Below are positions 36,068 through 44,008 of a stretch of DNA of 64,000 bases, piece by piece. A model generated the notes under the pieces. It did not search any database and had not been told where the DNA came from. It saw only the letters and a list, made by a program, of their open reading frames with translations. The number at the start of each line of letters is the position of its first letter. Positions within the stretch are counted from its first letter, which is position 1. The stretch is taken from contig JAFDHF010000004.1 in assembly GCA_019308905.1 (NCBI GenBank), forward strand, positions 124,001-188,000, written 5' to 3'. Position numbers and translations under genes: made by a program. Source of the DNA: Deltaproteobacteria bacterium. Its GTDB lineage: Bacteria > Desulfobacterota > BSN033 > WVXP01.

Positions 36068-36334
36068 TCAATAGGGAAATCCGCCGTAGAACCATGGCCG
36101 GCCGCCGTAGCCCCAGCGAGGCCAAGGCGGGTAGATCCCCCTGTAGGGAAACCCACCTCCAAACCTCCACCCATAGGGAGCGAATCCGTATCCGGGCCAC
36201 GGCGAATAGCCGCGGTAACCGAACCAGGGATTCACGGCGCCCCAGTACCCCGCCCAAGCGGGGTTGCAAAAGCCTCTTCCACCACCTGTCATGGGTCCCA
36301 TTCCCATTGGACCCGTCCCGTCAAGTCCTGGCAT
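36068..36334 (-). CDS. DUF5320-like Gly/Tyr/Trp-rich protein
   Basis: The 88-residue product begins MPGLDGTGPMGMGPMTGGGR and then is almost wholly Gly, Pro, Trp, Tyr and Phe. This N-terminal signature (DGTGPxGxGPxTGxGxGxC) recurs in the proteins at 37108-37392 and, in degenerate form, at 50012-50245. A single cysteine (GFCNPA) follows the signature. It lacks the C-terminal coiled coil. The GGAGG ribosome-binding site is clear. No function is known. Confidence 0.75.
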   Translation of the reverse strand: MPGLDGTGPMGMGPMTGGGRGFCNPAWAGYWGAVNPWFGYRGYSPWPGYGFAPYGWRFGGGFPYRGIYPPWPRWGYGGRPWFYGGFPY

Positions 36335-36379
36335 GGTGAACCTCCTTTTGATCGATTCGGTTGTAAGGCCTACGGCTCT

Positions 36380-36568
36380 TTAGAAGGGATAGGGAGCGAT
36401 TCCATACGGGTAGTATGGAACCGGGCCGTAGGGCCACCCGCCGTAAGCTGCGGGCATGCCGAACCAGTATCGGCCCGTGCCTCTGCGCCCTCCCCAGAAG
36501 GGATAGGGATACGCTCCCATTCCCCTCCACCAGAAGCCGCGTCCGAAGAAGTGCCGTCCTCTTGGCAT
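36380..36568 (-). CDS. Small Arg/aromatic-rich protein of the DUF5320 series
   Basis: From the ATG at 36568, which has AAAGGAGG nine bases upstream, the product is 62 residues: MPRGRHFFGRGFWWRGMG and then mainly Tyr, Pro, Gly and Trp. It has no cysteine and no coiled coil. A longer frame starts at 36616 but lacks a ribosome-binding site. The composition and place in the series tie it to the neighbouring small proteins. Function unknown. Confidence 0.65.
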   Translation of the reverse strand: MPRGRHFFGRGFWWRGMGAYPYPFWGGRRGTGRYWFGMPAAYGGWPYGPVPYYPYGIAPYPF

Positions 36569-36673
36569 TGCACACACCTCCTTTGGGGGTTTGCAGAGTC
36601 CGGGGGAAGGCCCCACCTCCGGTCAAGAAACCACCGGTGATCGGGAGGCCGGGCCTTCCCCTGTCCTGTCTGA

Positions 36674-37012
36674 TTACTTCTTCCCCGATTTCTCCTCCTT
36701 CTCGATCTCCTCTATTCTCTTCGAGATCTGATCCATCTGCTGCTCCAGCATGGAGGCCTGATTCTTCAGGAACTCAAGCTCCTGCTCGGGCGGCATCCCA
36801 TAACCCGGTCCGGGAGGTGCATACCCAGGATCCCATTGACCGGGCTGAGCCCACCCGGCCTGCCATGCCGCCGCCATCTGGGGATTCGGCCATTGACCCG
36901 TCATGAGGTAGGCCGCCCCGGGCGGCAAGCCGCCCCAACCGGGAGAATACCCGAAGCGCATCCATCCCGGAAGACCCGTGGCATAGTACATGTACCTGTG
37001 TCGATATCCCAT
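36674..37012 (-). CDS. DUF5320-like protein with C-terminal coiled coil
   Basis: The 112-residue protein starts MGYRHRYMYYATGLPGWMRF, has a central Pro/Gly/Trp/Gln-rich part (about 20-75) and ends in a coiled coil of about 30 residues (QELEFLKNQASMLEQQMDQI and on). The coiled coil resembles that at the end of the NifX fusion at 48994-49647, which suggests that these proteins can interact. It has no cysteines. Function unknown. Confidence 0.72.
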   Translation of the reverse strand: MGYRHRYMYYATGLPGWMRFGYSPGWGGLPPGAAYLMTGQWPNPQMAAAWQAGWAQPGQWDPGYAPPGPGYGMPPEQELEFLKNQASMLEQQMDQISKRIEEIEKEEKSGKK

Positions 37013-37107
37013 AGCCCTTTCTCCTTTCTACCTACGGCTTCCCTCTGGACGGGAAGATCGTCTCTGCCAGAGGTCTCGATCTCTGAAATATCCCCGCCGG
37101 GCTGCTG

Positions 37108-37392
37108 CTAACGTCCAAACGGGAACGGTCCCCGCCTGCCCATGATCCCGTGGCCGAATCCACGGCTCCCGGCAACCTGAGTTCTCACAGGACCGGGGAT
37201 CGCCGACCCCATAAGGGGCCTTCTCGAGCCCTCAACCCGGTCCCGGGGAGGGGAAGTCGACCCAACCGTTCCAGCAACCCTGTAGGAACCGGCCCCAGGA
37301 CCGGAGACGGGGAGTCTGACCGCACAATAACCCATCCCCCGCCCTGTCAGGGGCCCAAGCCCCCTTGGACCTGTACCGTCAAATCCGGGCAT
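37108..37392 (-). CDS. DUF5320-like Gly-rich protein
   Basis: From the ATG at 37392 (AGGAGGTGAGAG upstream) the 94-residue product begins MPGFDGTGPRGLGPLTGRGM and has a single cysteine just after this signature (GYCAV). The rest is rich in Gly, Pro, Ser and Arg. Overlapping open sequence upstream belongs to the neighbouring NifX gene in another frame. It is the first small gene after the NifX-like gene, 5 bp from its stop. Confidence 0.72.
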   Translation of the reverse strand: MPGFDGTGPRGLGPLTGRGMGYCAVRLPVSGPGAGSYRVAGTVGSTSPPRDRVEGSRRPLMGSAIPGPVRTQVAGSRGFGHGIMGRRGPFPFGR

Positions 37393-37397
37393 GTCTC

Positions 37398-37790
37398 TCA
37401 CCTCCTCTTTCGGGGCATCCCTCTCCGGCGGAATCTCCACCCCCATCCCTTGCCCCATGACCCGGGCATGGCAAAGGAGCGCTGGGGAAGCCTCCCCGCG
37501 ATAAACGCATCGACCACCTGATCGACGTCACCGGCGAGCCAGGGGATCAAGCGGATCCCCATGGCCTCCACCAACCTCGCGAGCCAGCCGCTGATTCCGC
37601 CGCACAACAGCACCTCGATCCCCGCCTCCCTCAACCGGTTGGCCCTGACCGCCGGGGGAAGGTAGGACCAGTCTTCGCTACCCACAGCAGTCGCAACGCC
37701 ACCACCGTCGGTCTCAAAAACCAGAACCTTCTGGCACGCGTCGAAAACCGGAGAGACCCTGCCCTCATACTCTGGTATGGCTATCTTCAT
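37398..37790 (-). CDS. NifX/NifB-type (dinitrogenase iron-molybdenum cofactor) domain protein
   Basis: The 130-residue protein begins MKIAIPEYEGRVSPVFDACQKVLV and has the LLCGGISGWLARL and GDVDQVVDAFIAG segments of the NifX/NafY/ORP fold. The domain binds iron-molybdenum or molybdenum-copper sulfide clusters. Here the usual FGRC element is replaced by VFDAC. The last 25 residues are basic and Trp-rich (GKGWGWRFRRRGMPRKRR). A sigma-54 promoter lies 36 bp upstream and the activator gene just behind it. It heads the operon of DUF5320-like genes. Confidence 0.9.
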   Translation of the reverse strand: MKIAIPEYEGRVSPVFDACQKVLVFETDGGGVATAVGSEDWSYLPPAVRANRLREAGIEVLLCGGISGWLARLVEAMGIRLIPWLAGDVDQVVDAFIAGRLPQRSFAMPGSWGKGWGWRFRRRGMPRKRR

Positions 37791-37825
37791 CTCAAACCCG
37801 GTTCTGCTTCACGCCCCTTTATTAC

Positions 37826-37840
37826 GCAATCGCCGTGCCA
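37826..37840 (-). promoter_or_regulatory. Sigma-54 (-24/-12) promoter for the NifX/DUF5320 operon
   Basis: On the minus strand the sequence reads TGGCAC-GGCGA-TTGC, a perfect match to the sigma-54 consensus with the exact 5-bp spacing. Transcription would begin near 37814, 24 nt before the ATG at 37790. The sigma-54 activator is encoded immediately upstream and candidate activator sites lie 95-155 bp away. Confidence 0.88.
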
Positions 37841-37934
37841 GAACTACACACTTCGACGTTGGTCTCTAACATATTGACATTACTATTTAATCTTGCAATG
37901 GAGCGAGAGCAAAAATGGAGGAACCGCAAAAAGG

Positions 37935-37982
37935 GGTGCAGCATGCAGTAAAAGGCCGGGAAGATATGGTGCAAATTGCACC
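37935..37982. promoter_or_regulatory. Paired inverted repeats, candidate sigma-54 activator sites
   Basis: A near-perfect palindrome at 37968-37982 (GGTGCAA-A-TTGCACC) is accompanied by a related, imperfect copy at 37935-37949 (GGTGCAGCATGCAGT). Their starts are 33 bp apart, about three helical turns, so both would face the same side of the DNA. They lie 95-155 bp upstream of the promoter at 37826-37840. The right end overlaps the stop codon of the activator gene. The remaining spacer 37841-37934 is AT-rich, with a TTGCAA half-site at 37893-37898. Confidence 0.6.
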
Positions 37983-39340
37983 TACCTTTGCTGGCCCGGA
38001 ATATCGAATTTCAGGCGCTTCATCTTGCGCCAAAGGGTGGTCTTGTCTATTCCAAGTTCTCTTGCCGCGGCGAGCCGCTTCCAATCGTGACGGGCGAGGG
38101 CGTCGTAGATGGCTCGGGCTTCTATCTCGGCAAGGGTCTTTCCCCGGGGCATGGCCTCGCTCTCGGTCCCGATCTCCCGCAAGGCCCTGGGGAGATGATG
38201 GAGCTCGATCTCACCCCCGTGACAGAGCACAAAGGCGTGTTCGATGGCGTTCTCCAGCTCTCGCACATTGCCCGGCCAGTCGTATCGCATGAAGACTCCC
38301 AGCGCCTCATGGGAAAGCCCCGTGATCCTCCTGCCCCGCAACCGGTTCATCCGGTCGATAAAATGCTCCACCAGAAGGGGGATGTCCTCTTTCCGCTCCC
38401 TGAGTGGCGGCAAGGAGATCCGGATCACGTTGATACGGAAGTAGAGATCCTGCCGAAACCGGCCTGCCCTGACCTCCTCGTCGAGATCCTTGTTGGTGGC
38501 CGCAACGACTCTCACGTCGGCTCTCACAGGTTCCGTGGAGCCGAGGGGTTCATAGACCCTCTCTTGCAGGACCCGCAAGAGGCGCACCTGGAGGGCAGGA
38601 GAGATGTCACCGATCTCGTCGAGAAAGATGGTCCCTCCCTCTGCCCGGGCAAAGCGTCCCGGCTTGTCCTTCCTGGCATCCGTGAATGCACCCGCCTTGT
38701 AGCCGAACAACTCCGACTCCAACAGGGTGTCGGGGAGGGCCCCGCAGTTGACCACCACCATGGGCTTCCTCCCCCGGGGGCTGAGGTGGTGAATGGCTCT
38801 TGCAAGGAGCTCCTTGCCCGTTCCGCTCTCCCCTTCGATGAGAACGGTGCTGTCGCTTTCGGCCACTTCGGGGAGAATCGCAAAGATCTCCATCATCCGG
38901 TGACTGCGCGAGAGGATGTCTGCAAAGGTGTACCTGGCCTCGACCTGCTTGCGCAGCTCCTCCACAACGGAGAGATCCCGGAATGTCTCCACGCCGCCGA
39001 TAATCGTCCCGTTCCTGTCCCTCAGGAGGGCCGTGCTGATGCTTATGGGCACCCGCCTGCCGTCGGTCCTCAGGATGGTCACGGGCCGGTCGATAAAGGG
39101 CTTTCCCGTCTCCATCGTACGTTTGAGGGCGCAGTCGGTCTCGCAGATATCGGCCCGGAAGACCTCCCTGCACGGGCGGCCCAGGGCTTCGCCGCGGGGT
39201 ACGCCTGTGATCTCTTCGGCCGCCCTGTTGAATGAGGTGACCAGGAAGTCCATGTCCACGGTAAAGACACCGTCGGCGATCGAGTCGAGGATGATGCTGG
39301 TCTCATCGGAACTGAGCGAGTGGCGGCGGCTCTGCTCCAT
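37982..39340 (-). CDS. PAS-domain sigma-54-dependent transcriptional activator (paralogue 2)
   Basis: This 452-residue protein has the same layout as the activator at 10724-12052: PAS domain (about 12-125), AAA+ domain with Walker A GESGTGKE, GAFTDA and Walker B FLDEIGD, and a Fis-type helix-turn-helix with ELGIDKTTLWRKMKRLKF. The PAS cysteine cluster C57, C66, C70 repeats the C-x8-C-x3-C pattern of its paralogue. Its position just upstream of a sigma-54 promoter and paired palindromes indicates local control of the NifX/DUF5320 genes. In Desulfovibrio the ORP genes are controlled by such a cognate activator. Confidence 0.93.
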   Translation of the reverse strand: MEQSRRHSLSSDETSIILDSIADGVFTVDMDFLVTSFNRAAEEITGVPRGEALGRPCREVFRADICETDCALKRTMETGKPFIDRPVTILRTDGRRVPISISTALLRDRNGTIIGGVETFRDLSVVEELRKQVEARYTFADILSRSHRMMEIFAILPEVAESDSTVLIEGESGTGKELLARAIHHLSPRGRKPMVVVNCGALPDTLLESELFGYKAGAFTDARKDKPGRFARAEGGTIFLDEIGDISPALQVRLLRVLQERVYEPLGSTEPVRADVRVVAATNKDLDEEVRAGRFRQDLYFRINVIRISLPPLRERKEDIPLLVEHFIDRMNRLRGRRITGLSHEALGVFMRYDWPGNVRELENAIEHAFVLCHGGEIELHHLPRALREIGTESEAMPRGKTLAEIEARAIYDALARHDWKRLAAARELGIDKTTLWRKMKRLKFDIPGQQR

Positions 39341-39460
39341 GTCTCAGAAGACCCCTCCCATCTCAAACCTCTCCGGTCCAACTTGAAAGACGGCCACCCG
39401 GCCGCCTTCAATAAGTCGTCTCATCCCGGACCCATACGGGCAAGCCGCCCCCTGCTCGAC

Positions 39461-39790
39461 CTAAAGGGCCTTCTCCACAGCCTCTTCCAGTCGCGATTGG
39501 GGCACGGCTCCCACTATCTGCTCTACGATCTTACCGTCCTTGAATACGATCAGGGTGGGAATGCTCATGATACCGTAACGGCCGGGGGTGGAACGGTTTT
39601 CATCCACATTCATCTTGGCCACTTTGAGCCTGCCCTTGTACTTTTTGGCCACCGCTTCAACCGCCGGAGCAACCATGTGGCACGGACCACACCAGGGAGC
39701 CCAGAAGTCAACGAGAGCGGGAATGTCAGACTTGAGGATCTCCCTTTCGAAATCCCCATCCGTGATATGAAGCTGAACCTCTTCTTCCAT
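39461..39790 (-). CDS. trx: Thioredoxin
   Basis: The 109-residue protein carries the WCGPC active site (DFWAPWCGPCHMVAP) and the cis-proline segment IMSIPTLIVFKDG, and is a complete single-domain thioredoxin. The ATG at 39790 follows GGGGG by about seven bases; an earlier in-frame ATG at 39838 lacks support. It reduces disulfides in the cytoplasm. It is 98 bp downstream of the RACo-like gene and 120 bp upstream of the activator gene and may be read from either side of the operon. Confidence 0.95.
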   Translation of the reverse strand: MEEEVQLHITDGDFEREILKSDIPALVDFWAPWCGPCHMVAPAVEAVAKKYKGRLKVAKMNVDENRSTPGRYGIMSIPTLIVFKDGKIVEQIVGAVPQSRLEEAVEKAL

Positions 39791-39888
39791 GAAAATCCCC
39801 CTTTCTTCTATTTCTCGCCTTTCACGGCATATCTCCACAGTTTACCACGACGGAACCCCTCGATTCCAGCACCCGGGGGGCCGAACAG

Positions 39889-41853
39889 TCACTGGTCGAG
39901 AATCCTGTCAGGGACGAGACCCTTCAGGTGGGGAAACGAATCCCTGGCATGGGGTATGTGCAGGGCGGCGACGAACTCATCCTGGAACCCCTCTTCGATG
40001 GTGAGTTCGATGTACTCCACCTGGCGGGCCACCCTGTCGGCCTCCCTTCTCTTCCCCTTGTCGAGGAGGGCTATTCTCGCTCCGTCCCCGGCTGCATTTC
40101 CAACAGAGCTGATCCGGGAGGGAGAGATGTCGGGCAGCATCCCGATGATCAGGGCCTCCTCCCTGTCAACATATGTACCGAAGGCTCCGGCAATCACCAC
40201 CCGATCGATCCTGTCCACACCCAGACGGCGCATCATCAGCTTGGCCCCTGCGTAGATCGCAGCCTTTGCGAGCTGGATCTGCCGGATGTCGCCCTGAGTG
40301 ATCGCGATATCCCTGCCGATGGAGGTCTCATTGCTCCAGGCAATGACGAATTCAGGCATCCCGTCCCTGTTCTCCCGGAGCCTCGGAGTCTTGACCTCCC
40401 TGTTGAAGGCGCCGCTCTTCCGGACGATTCCGGTCCTGTAGAGCTCACCCAGCACGTCGAGAATCCCGGATCCGCAGATACCCTTTGTTCCCATCTCCTC
40501 CGGCTCGGAGAACAGGCTCCAGGTCTCCCTCCCTATCACCTTGTAGTTGACTTCAAAGTTCTCAGGGTCGATCCTCACCCGCTCGATGGCTCCTGGCGCC
40601 GCCCTCATCCCAAAGGTGATCTGAGCCCCTTCGAGGGCCGGGCCCGTGGCACAGGAAGCAGAGACCATTCTCCTGCGGTTTCCGAGGATGAGTTCCCCGT
40701 TGGTCCCGATATCGATTATCAGGCGGATCTTTTCCTTCCGGTAGGGCTCTTCACAGATGAGGACTCCCACGTTGTCCGCTCCCACGAAACCGGCCTCTAT
40801 CGGCAGCACGTGAACATAGGAGGACCGGTTGATTTCGATTCCCAGGTCTCTGGCCTTGATGTCAACGGAACTGTGTATGGCCGGGACAAAGGGGGAGGCC
40901 CCGATGTGCCTGGGCTCTATCCCCAGGAGGATATGATGCATGGCCGTGTTTCCCACAAGACTCATGTCGAGGATATCTTCCCGGTCTATTCCGAGCCTCG
41001 CAACCGTCCGCTCGATCATCTCGTTCAGGCCTTTGATGATGAGGCTGCTCATCTCCTGGAGCCCACCTTCAGGATGGGTCGTTGCATAGGTGATCCGGGC
41101 CATCACATCCTCGCCAAAGGTCACCTGGGGATTCATCATCGATTCGGTGGCCGCCACCTTCCCCGTGCTCAGGCTGCACAGATAGGCCGCCACCGTGGTG
41201 GTCCCCACATCGACAGCCATTCCCCAGCTCTCCTCGAGACGTCCGGGCAGTACCCGGATAATCTCCCGATCGTTCCAGACGGCGGCCGTCACCTTCCAAC
41301 CGGCCTTCCGGACGATATCCGGAAGGCCCGCAAGAGCCGGATAATCGATGACGAGGCCTTTCAGACCGTGCTCCTGATTGAGCCTTTCGGCAAGCCGCTC
41401 GAAGTCACCCACGGGGTCATCAAGACTGGGTCTCGGGAGTTCCACATAGTAGAGTCTCACGGCCGGGTCGTGCTTGATCTTGATATCCCTGGCTGTCTTG
41501 CGTATGACCTGTTCGACGGCCCTGCTCTCTTCCGGCACAAAGGCAAGAACATCCCCCCTGACCCTTGCCGCACAAGCCAGCCGAAAGCCCTCCTTTCTGG
41601 CCCGGCCGTCGATGAATCTCTCTTCCGATGCCTGCCATTCAGACAGATGGGACATCCCGGATGTGATACCGAGTCTCTCGAAACGCCCTTCCTCCACTTT
41701 CACCCTGCATTTGCCGCAGCGCTGCGTGCCGCCGCAGACCGATTCAATATCCACGCCCAGTTCCCTCGAAGCCTCAAGCAGGGTCTTCCCCTCCTCCACC
41801 TCCCCCCGTCTGCCCGAGGGCTGAAACACGACTCTGAATTTTCTCGATTCCAC
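39889..41853 (-). CDS. RACo-like ATP-dependent reductive activator (2Fe-2S plus ASKHA domain)
   Basis: The 654-residue protein begins with a [2Fe-2S] ferredoxin domain (C40, C46, C49, C94), followed by a linker domain and an actin/Hsp70-like ASKHA domain (about 205-640) with the phosphate loop MAVDVGTTTVAAYL and IDIGTNGELILG. It ends with the adenosine region VIAGAFGTYVDREEAL. This is the DUF4445/RACE family, whose members reduce inactive Co(II) corrinoid proteins using ATP. No corrinoid methyltransferase lies in the window, so the target must be elsewhere or be different. It follows the metal-receptor gene by 46 bp. Confidence 0.9.
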   Translation of the reverse strand: MESRKFRVVFQPSGRRGEVEEGKTLLEASRELGVDIESVCGGTQRCGKCRVKVEEGRFERLGITSGMSHLSEWQASEERFIDGRARKEGFRLACAARVRGDVLAFVPEESRAVEQVIRKTARDIKIKHDPAVRLYYVELPRPSLDDPVGDFERLAERLNQEHGLKGLVIDYPALAGLPDIVRKAGWKVTAAVWNDREIIRVLPGRLEESWGMAVDVGTTTVAAYLCSLSTGKVAATESMMNPQVTFGEDVMARITYATTHPEGGLQEMSSLIIKGLNEMIERTVARLGIDREDILDMSLVGNTAMHHILLGIEPRHIGASPFVPAIHSSVDIKARDLGIEINRSSYVHVLPIEAGFVGADNVGVLICEEPYRKEKIRLIIDIGTNGELILGNRRRMVSASCATGPALEGAQITFGMRAAPGAIERVRIDPENFEVNYKVIGRETWSLFSEPEEMGTKGICGSGILDVLGELYRTGIVRKSGAFNREVKTPRLRENRDGMPEFVIAWSNETSIGRDIAITQGDIRQIQLAKAAIYAGAKLMMRRLGVDRIDRVVIAGAFGTYVDREEALIIGMLPDISPSRISSVGNAAGDGARIALLDKGKRREADRVARQVEYIELTIEEGFQDEFVAALHIPHARDSFPHLKGLVPDRILDQ

Positions 41854-41899
41854 TCCCTTGCCTCCTCGAATCTGTAGTTCCGACCATCCTCTCCGGGCT

Positions 41900-42757
41900 T
41901 CACAGAGAGGCCCGGTGCCTCGAAAAATACCTGAAAGCCGCTATCATCCGGCTCCCATACCAGGAAAAGTACTCTCCATCGACAATCCGGATATTCACCT
42001 TCCCTGCGTATTCGGCATCGACCCCGCCGAGCAGTGACCGGAGAAGGTCCGCGTGCCTCCTCCTGAAGGGAAACGGCTCGGTCGATAGGAACACGGCATC
42101 CGGCCTGAGCCGTGCCAGATCCTCGATGGTCACGGCCGGATAGCCCCCCCTCCTCTCCCGGCCCGGACCCGAAATCGGGGGGCGATCGGCCACGTTCTCG
42201 TAACCTAGAATCCTTATTATATCCCCGATATAAGTCTCCCCCCCTGCAACAATCCAGGGATCCTGCCACACCACGTAAGCCACGGTCCCGCGGCCTTCTC
42301 CGCGGATCCTCGCCATGGACGCCCGCACGCTCTCGATCAACCGCCGTGCCCGCCCCCGGGCATGGAAGAGGCGGCCGAGCCGGGCCACATCTCCGAGAGC
42401 CTCGTCCACGCTTCGGGGTCCTGTTACGAAGACCCGGGAGGCCGGCCAGTGCCCGTCCATCTCCTCCACATCCTCTTTTCGGTTCTCCTCCCTGTCTGCG
42501 ATGATCAGGTCCGGATCGAGCTCAAATATCCGTTCTAGGTTCGGATCCCTGGGCCCGCCCACCGTCTCAACACCCTCCACCCTGCCCCTGGGATGGATGC
42601 AGTAGTCGGTCCGGCCGGCGATCTCCTCCCGGCTCAGCCCGAAGTAGAAGAGAGTCTCTGTCCAACTCGGTACCAGGGATACTACTGAGAAGGGTTTCTC
42701 AAGGGGTTGAAAAGAGAAGCCACGGATATCGACGATCCCTTCCCCTCCGGTCCTCAA
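41900..42757 (-). CDS. BtuF-like helical-backbone metal receptor, no signal peptide
   Basis: The 285-residue protein resembles periplasmic metal or cobalamin-binding proteins (FSVVSLVPSWTETLFYFGL, VGGPRDPNLERIFELDPDLI, YVVWQDPWIVAGGETYIGDI). Unlike a transporter subunit, it has no signal peptide or lipobox and should stay in the cytoplasm. The ligand could be a corrinoid, haem or metal complex. Its start overlaps the stop of the NifX-like gene by four bases (ATGA), so the two are translationally coupled. The next gene is the RACo-like activator, which makes a corrinoid ligand attractive, but this is inference. Confidence 0.8.
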   Translation of the reverse strand: MRTGGEGIVDIRGFSFQPLEKPFSVVSLVPSWTETLFYFGLSREEIAGRTDYCIHPRGRVEGVETVGGPRDPNLERIFELDPDLIIADREENRKEDVEEMDGHWPASRVFVTGPRSVDEALGDVARLGRLFHARGRARRLIESVRASMARIRGEGRGTVAYVVWQDPWIVAGGETYIGDIIRILGYENVADRPPISGPGRERRGGYPAVTIEDLARLRPDAVFLSTEPFPFRRRHADLLRSLLGGVDAEYAGKVNIRIVDGEYFSWYGSRMIAAFRYFSRHRASL

Positions 42758-43074
42758 CCTTCCGGCCCTCTGAGAATCTCCGCCATGGCCTCCAGGGCCG
42801 AACCGGCCATCTCGCGGTATTCCAGGCCCCGCTCCCTCAAGGCATCCCTCATATTCTCACCGAATCTCCCGCCCACCACAACACCGACCCCCCTGTCGGC
42901 CAGCATCTTGGCGACGGCAAAACCGGCTCCACCGCCCCCACGGCTGAAGGGATTCGCCACCACCTCGACAAGGCCGCCCCCTTCCCCGAAAATCAGATAG
43001 AACCTCGCCCTGCCGGGCCTCGGGCTTATCTGGCTCTTCGCGTCCCGGCCGATCGCCGCTACGGCGACTTTCAC
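42754..43074 (-). CDS. NifX-like domain protein, degenerate cluster-binding motif
   Basis: From the GTG at 43074 the product has 106 residues and begins VKVAVAAIGRDAKSQISPRP, keeping the NifX fold (GGGGAGFAVAKMLADRGVGV). The usual histidine/cysteine of the FGRC element is missing: the equivalent segment is ISPRPGRARFY. It therefore may not bind a cluster in the usual way. It overlaps the permease gene upstream by four bases (GTGA) and the receptor gene downstream by four bases. Function unknown. Confidence 0.82.
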   Translation of the reverse strand: MKVAVAAIGRDAKSQISPRPGRARFYLIFGEGGGLVEVVANPFSRGGGGAGFAVAKMLADRGVGVVVGGRFGENMRDALRERGLEYREMAGSALEAMAEILRGPEG

Positions 43075-43586
43075 TGGTGCCCTCCCTGGACCACCTTGCC
43101 GACGACGACCCCGTTGATTACGGAAAAGACAACCATATAGATCGACAGGACGAGGGTGAAGGGCCATCCGAAATAGTATACCATCATCGGCAGGAGGGGT
43201 ATCTTGATGGACCGGTTGTAGAGAAAGGCCGCAATGAGGGATTCCTTCATTCCCCTCTCTTTCAGGTCGCTGAGCAGGGGGTACCACATGTAGATCGGGC
43301 CCGAAGAGACGATGCCCCCTGAAATCGCCAGAAGCCATCCCTTGAGGCCGGACTGCCTGCCGAGGAGCCTGCCGATCTTTTCAGGATCGAGGACGAGGTG
43401 GACGACAAACATCATACCGAAAACCAGCACCAGCAGAGGGGCGATCCTGACGACGAGTCTTCCAAGGGCCACCAGGACATGCCCCAGGAGTGCAGGGTTC
43501 ACGAAACCGAGAACCGCGTAGCAGGCAACGGCAGACAGGAGAAAGACCGTGCCCCCGCCGATTTTTTCTCCCACAGGACCGGTCAT
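43071..43586 (-). CDS. Permease half, C-terminal part (ArsP/YraQ-like)
   Basis: The 171-residue protein has about four to five transmembrane helices (FLLSAVACYAVLGFVNPALL, APLLVLVFGMMFVVHLVL and others) and the motif SSGPIYMWYPLLSDL seen in DUF318/YraQ-type permeases. Those are single proteins of 300 or more residues; here the halves are on separate genes. The ATG at 43586 makes the ATGA overlap with the upstream gene; one two codons earlier is possible. Substrate unknown. ArsP members export organoarsenicals. Confidence 0.7.
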   Translation of the reverse strand: MTGPVGEKIGGGTVFLLSAVACYAVLGFVNPALLGHVLVALGRLVVRIAPLLVLVFGMMFVVHLVLDPEKIGRLLGRQSGLKGWLLAISGGIVSSGPIYMWYPLLSDLKERGMKESLIAAFLYNRSIKIPLLPMMVYYFGWPFTLVLSIYMVVFSVINGVVVGKVVQGGHQ

Positions 43587-44008
43587 AACCACCCCAGTGT
43601 AAGAACCGTGCAGACCGCAATGATCACCGAAGCGCCGTAGGCAACCAGGTTTCGCACGAGGGCGAACCTCCTGCCCAACATGAACGCTTCGGCCGGAAGC
43701 TGGACGACCCCCACGGTCATCCAGGCCACGATAAAGGCCGTTACGGCAAGCATGCTGATACCCTGGAGTCTGAGCTCCCCCCCTATCACGTAACTCGTCA
43801 GAGGGTTGCCTGCCGCGACGCTACCCACGGTGGCCCCTATCAAGGGATCCAGGATCCGATCCCCCGTAAAAATCCTCCCGTAGAGGTCCCTTGGAACCAG
43901 GGTGAAGACCAGAGCAAGAAACATCAAGACGCCGAGCAGAATCGGAGCGCTTCTCTTGAGACTCCGGATGGTTCTCGTGAAGGCCTGCTTTTTCCTCTTT
44001 GAAATCAT
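43583..44008 (-). CDS. Permease half, N-terminal part (ArsP/YraQ-like)
   Basis: The 141-residue protein has about four transmembrane helices and a GNPLTSYVIGGEL loop analogous to the SGPxxxxxP loop of its partner. The internal similarity suggests the two halves form one inverted-repeat permease. The start overlaps the end of the Fe-S oxidoreductase gene by four bases and its end overlaps the partner. Alternatively each half homodimerises. Substrate unknown. Confidence 0.7.
   Translation of the reverse strand: MISKRKKQAFTRTIRSLKRSAPILLGVLMFLALVFTLVPRDLYGRIFTGDRILDPLIGATVGSVAAGNPLTSYVIGGELRLQGISMLAVTAFIVAWMTVGVVQLPAEAFMLGRRFALVRNLVAYGASVIIAVCTVLTLGWL

Noticed and set aside
37968-37982. Palindrome at the end of the activator gene read as a transcription terminator
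   Set aside because: No T-run follows on either strand, and the stem is too short. A related copy 33 bp away and a sigma-54 promoter nearby favour an activator site.
39928-41877. 649-codon open frame on the plus strand opposite the RACo-like gene
   Set aside because: No motif or start signal; the minus-strand gene has all ligands and the ATPase loops.
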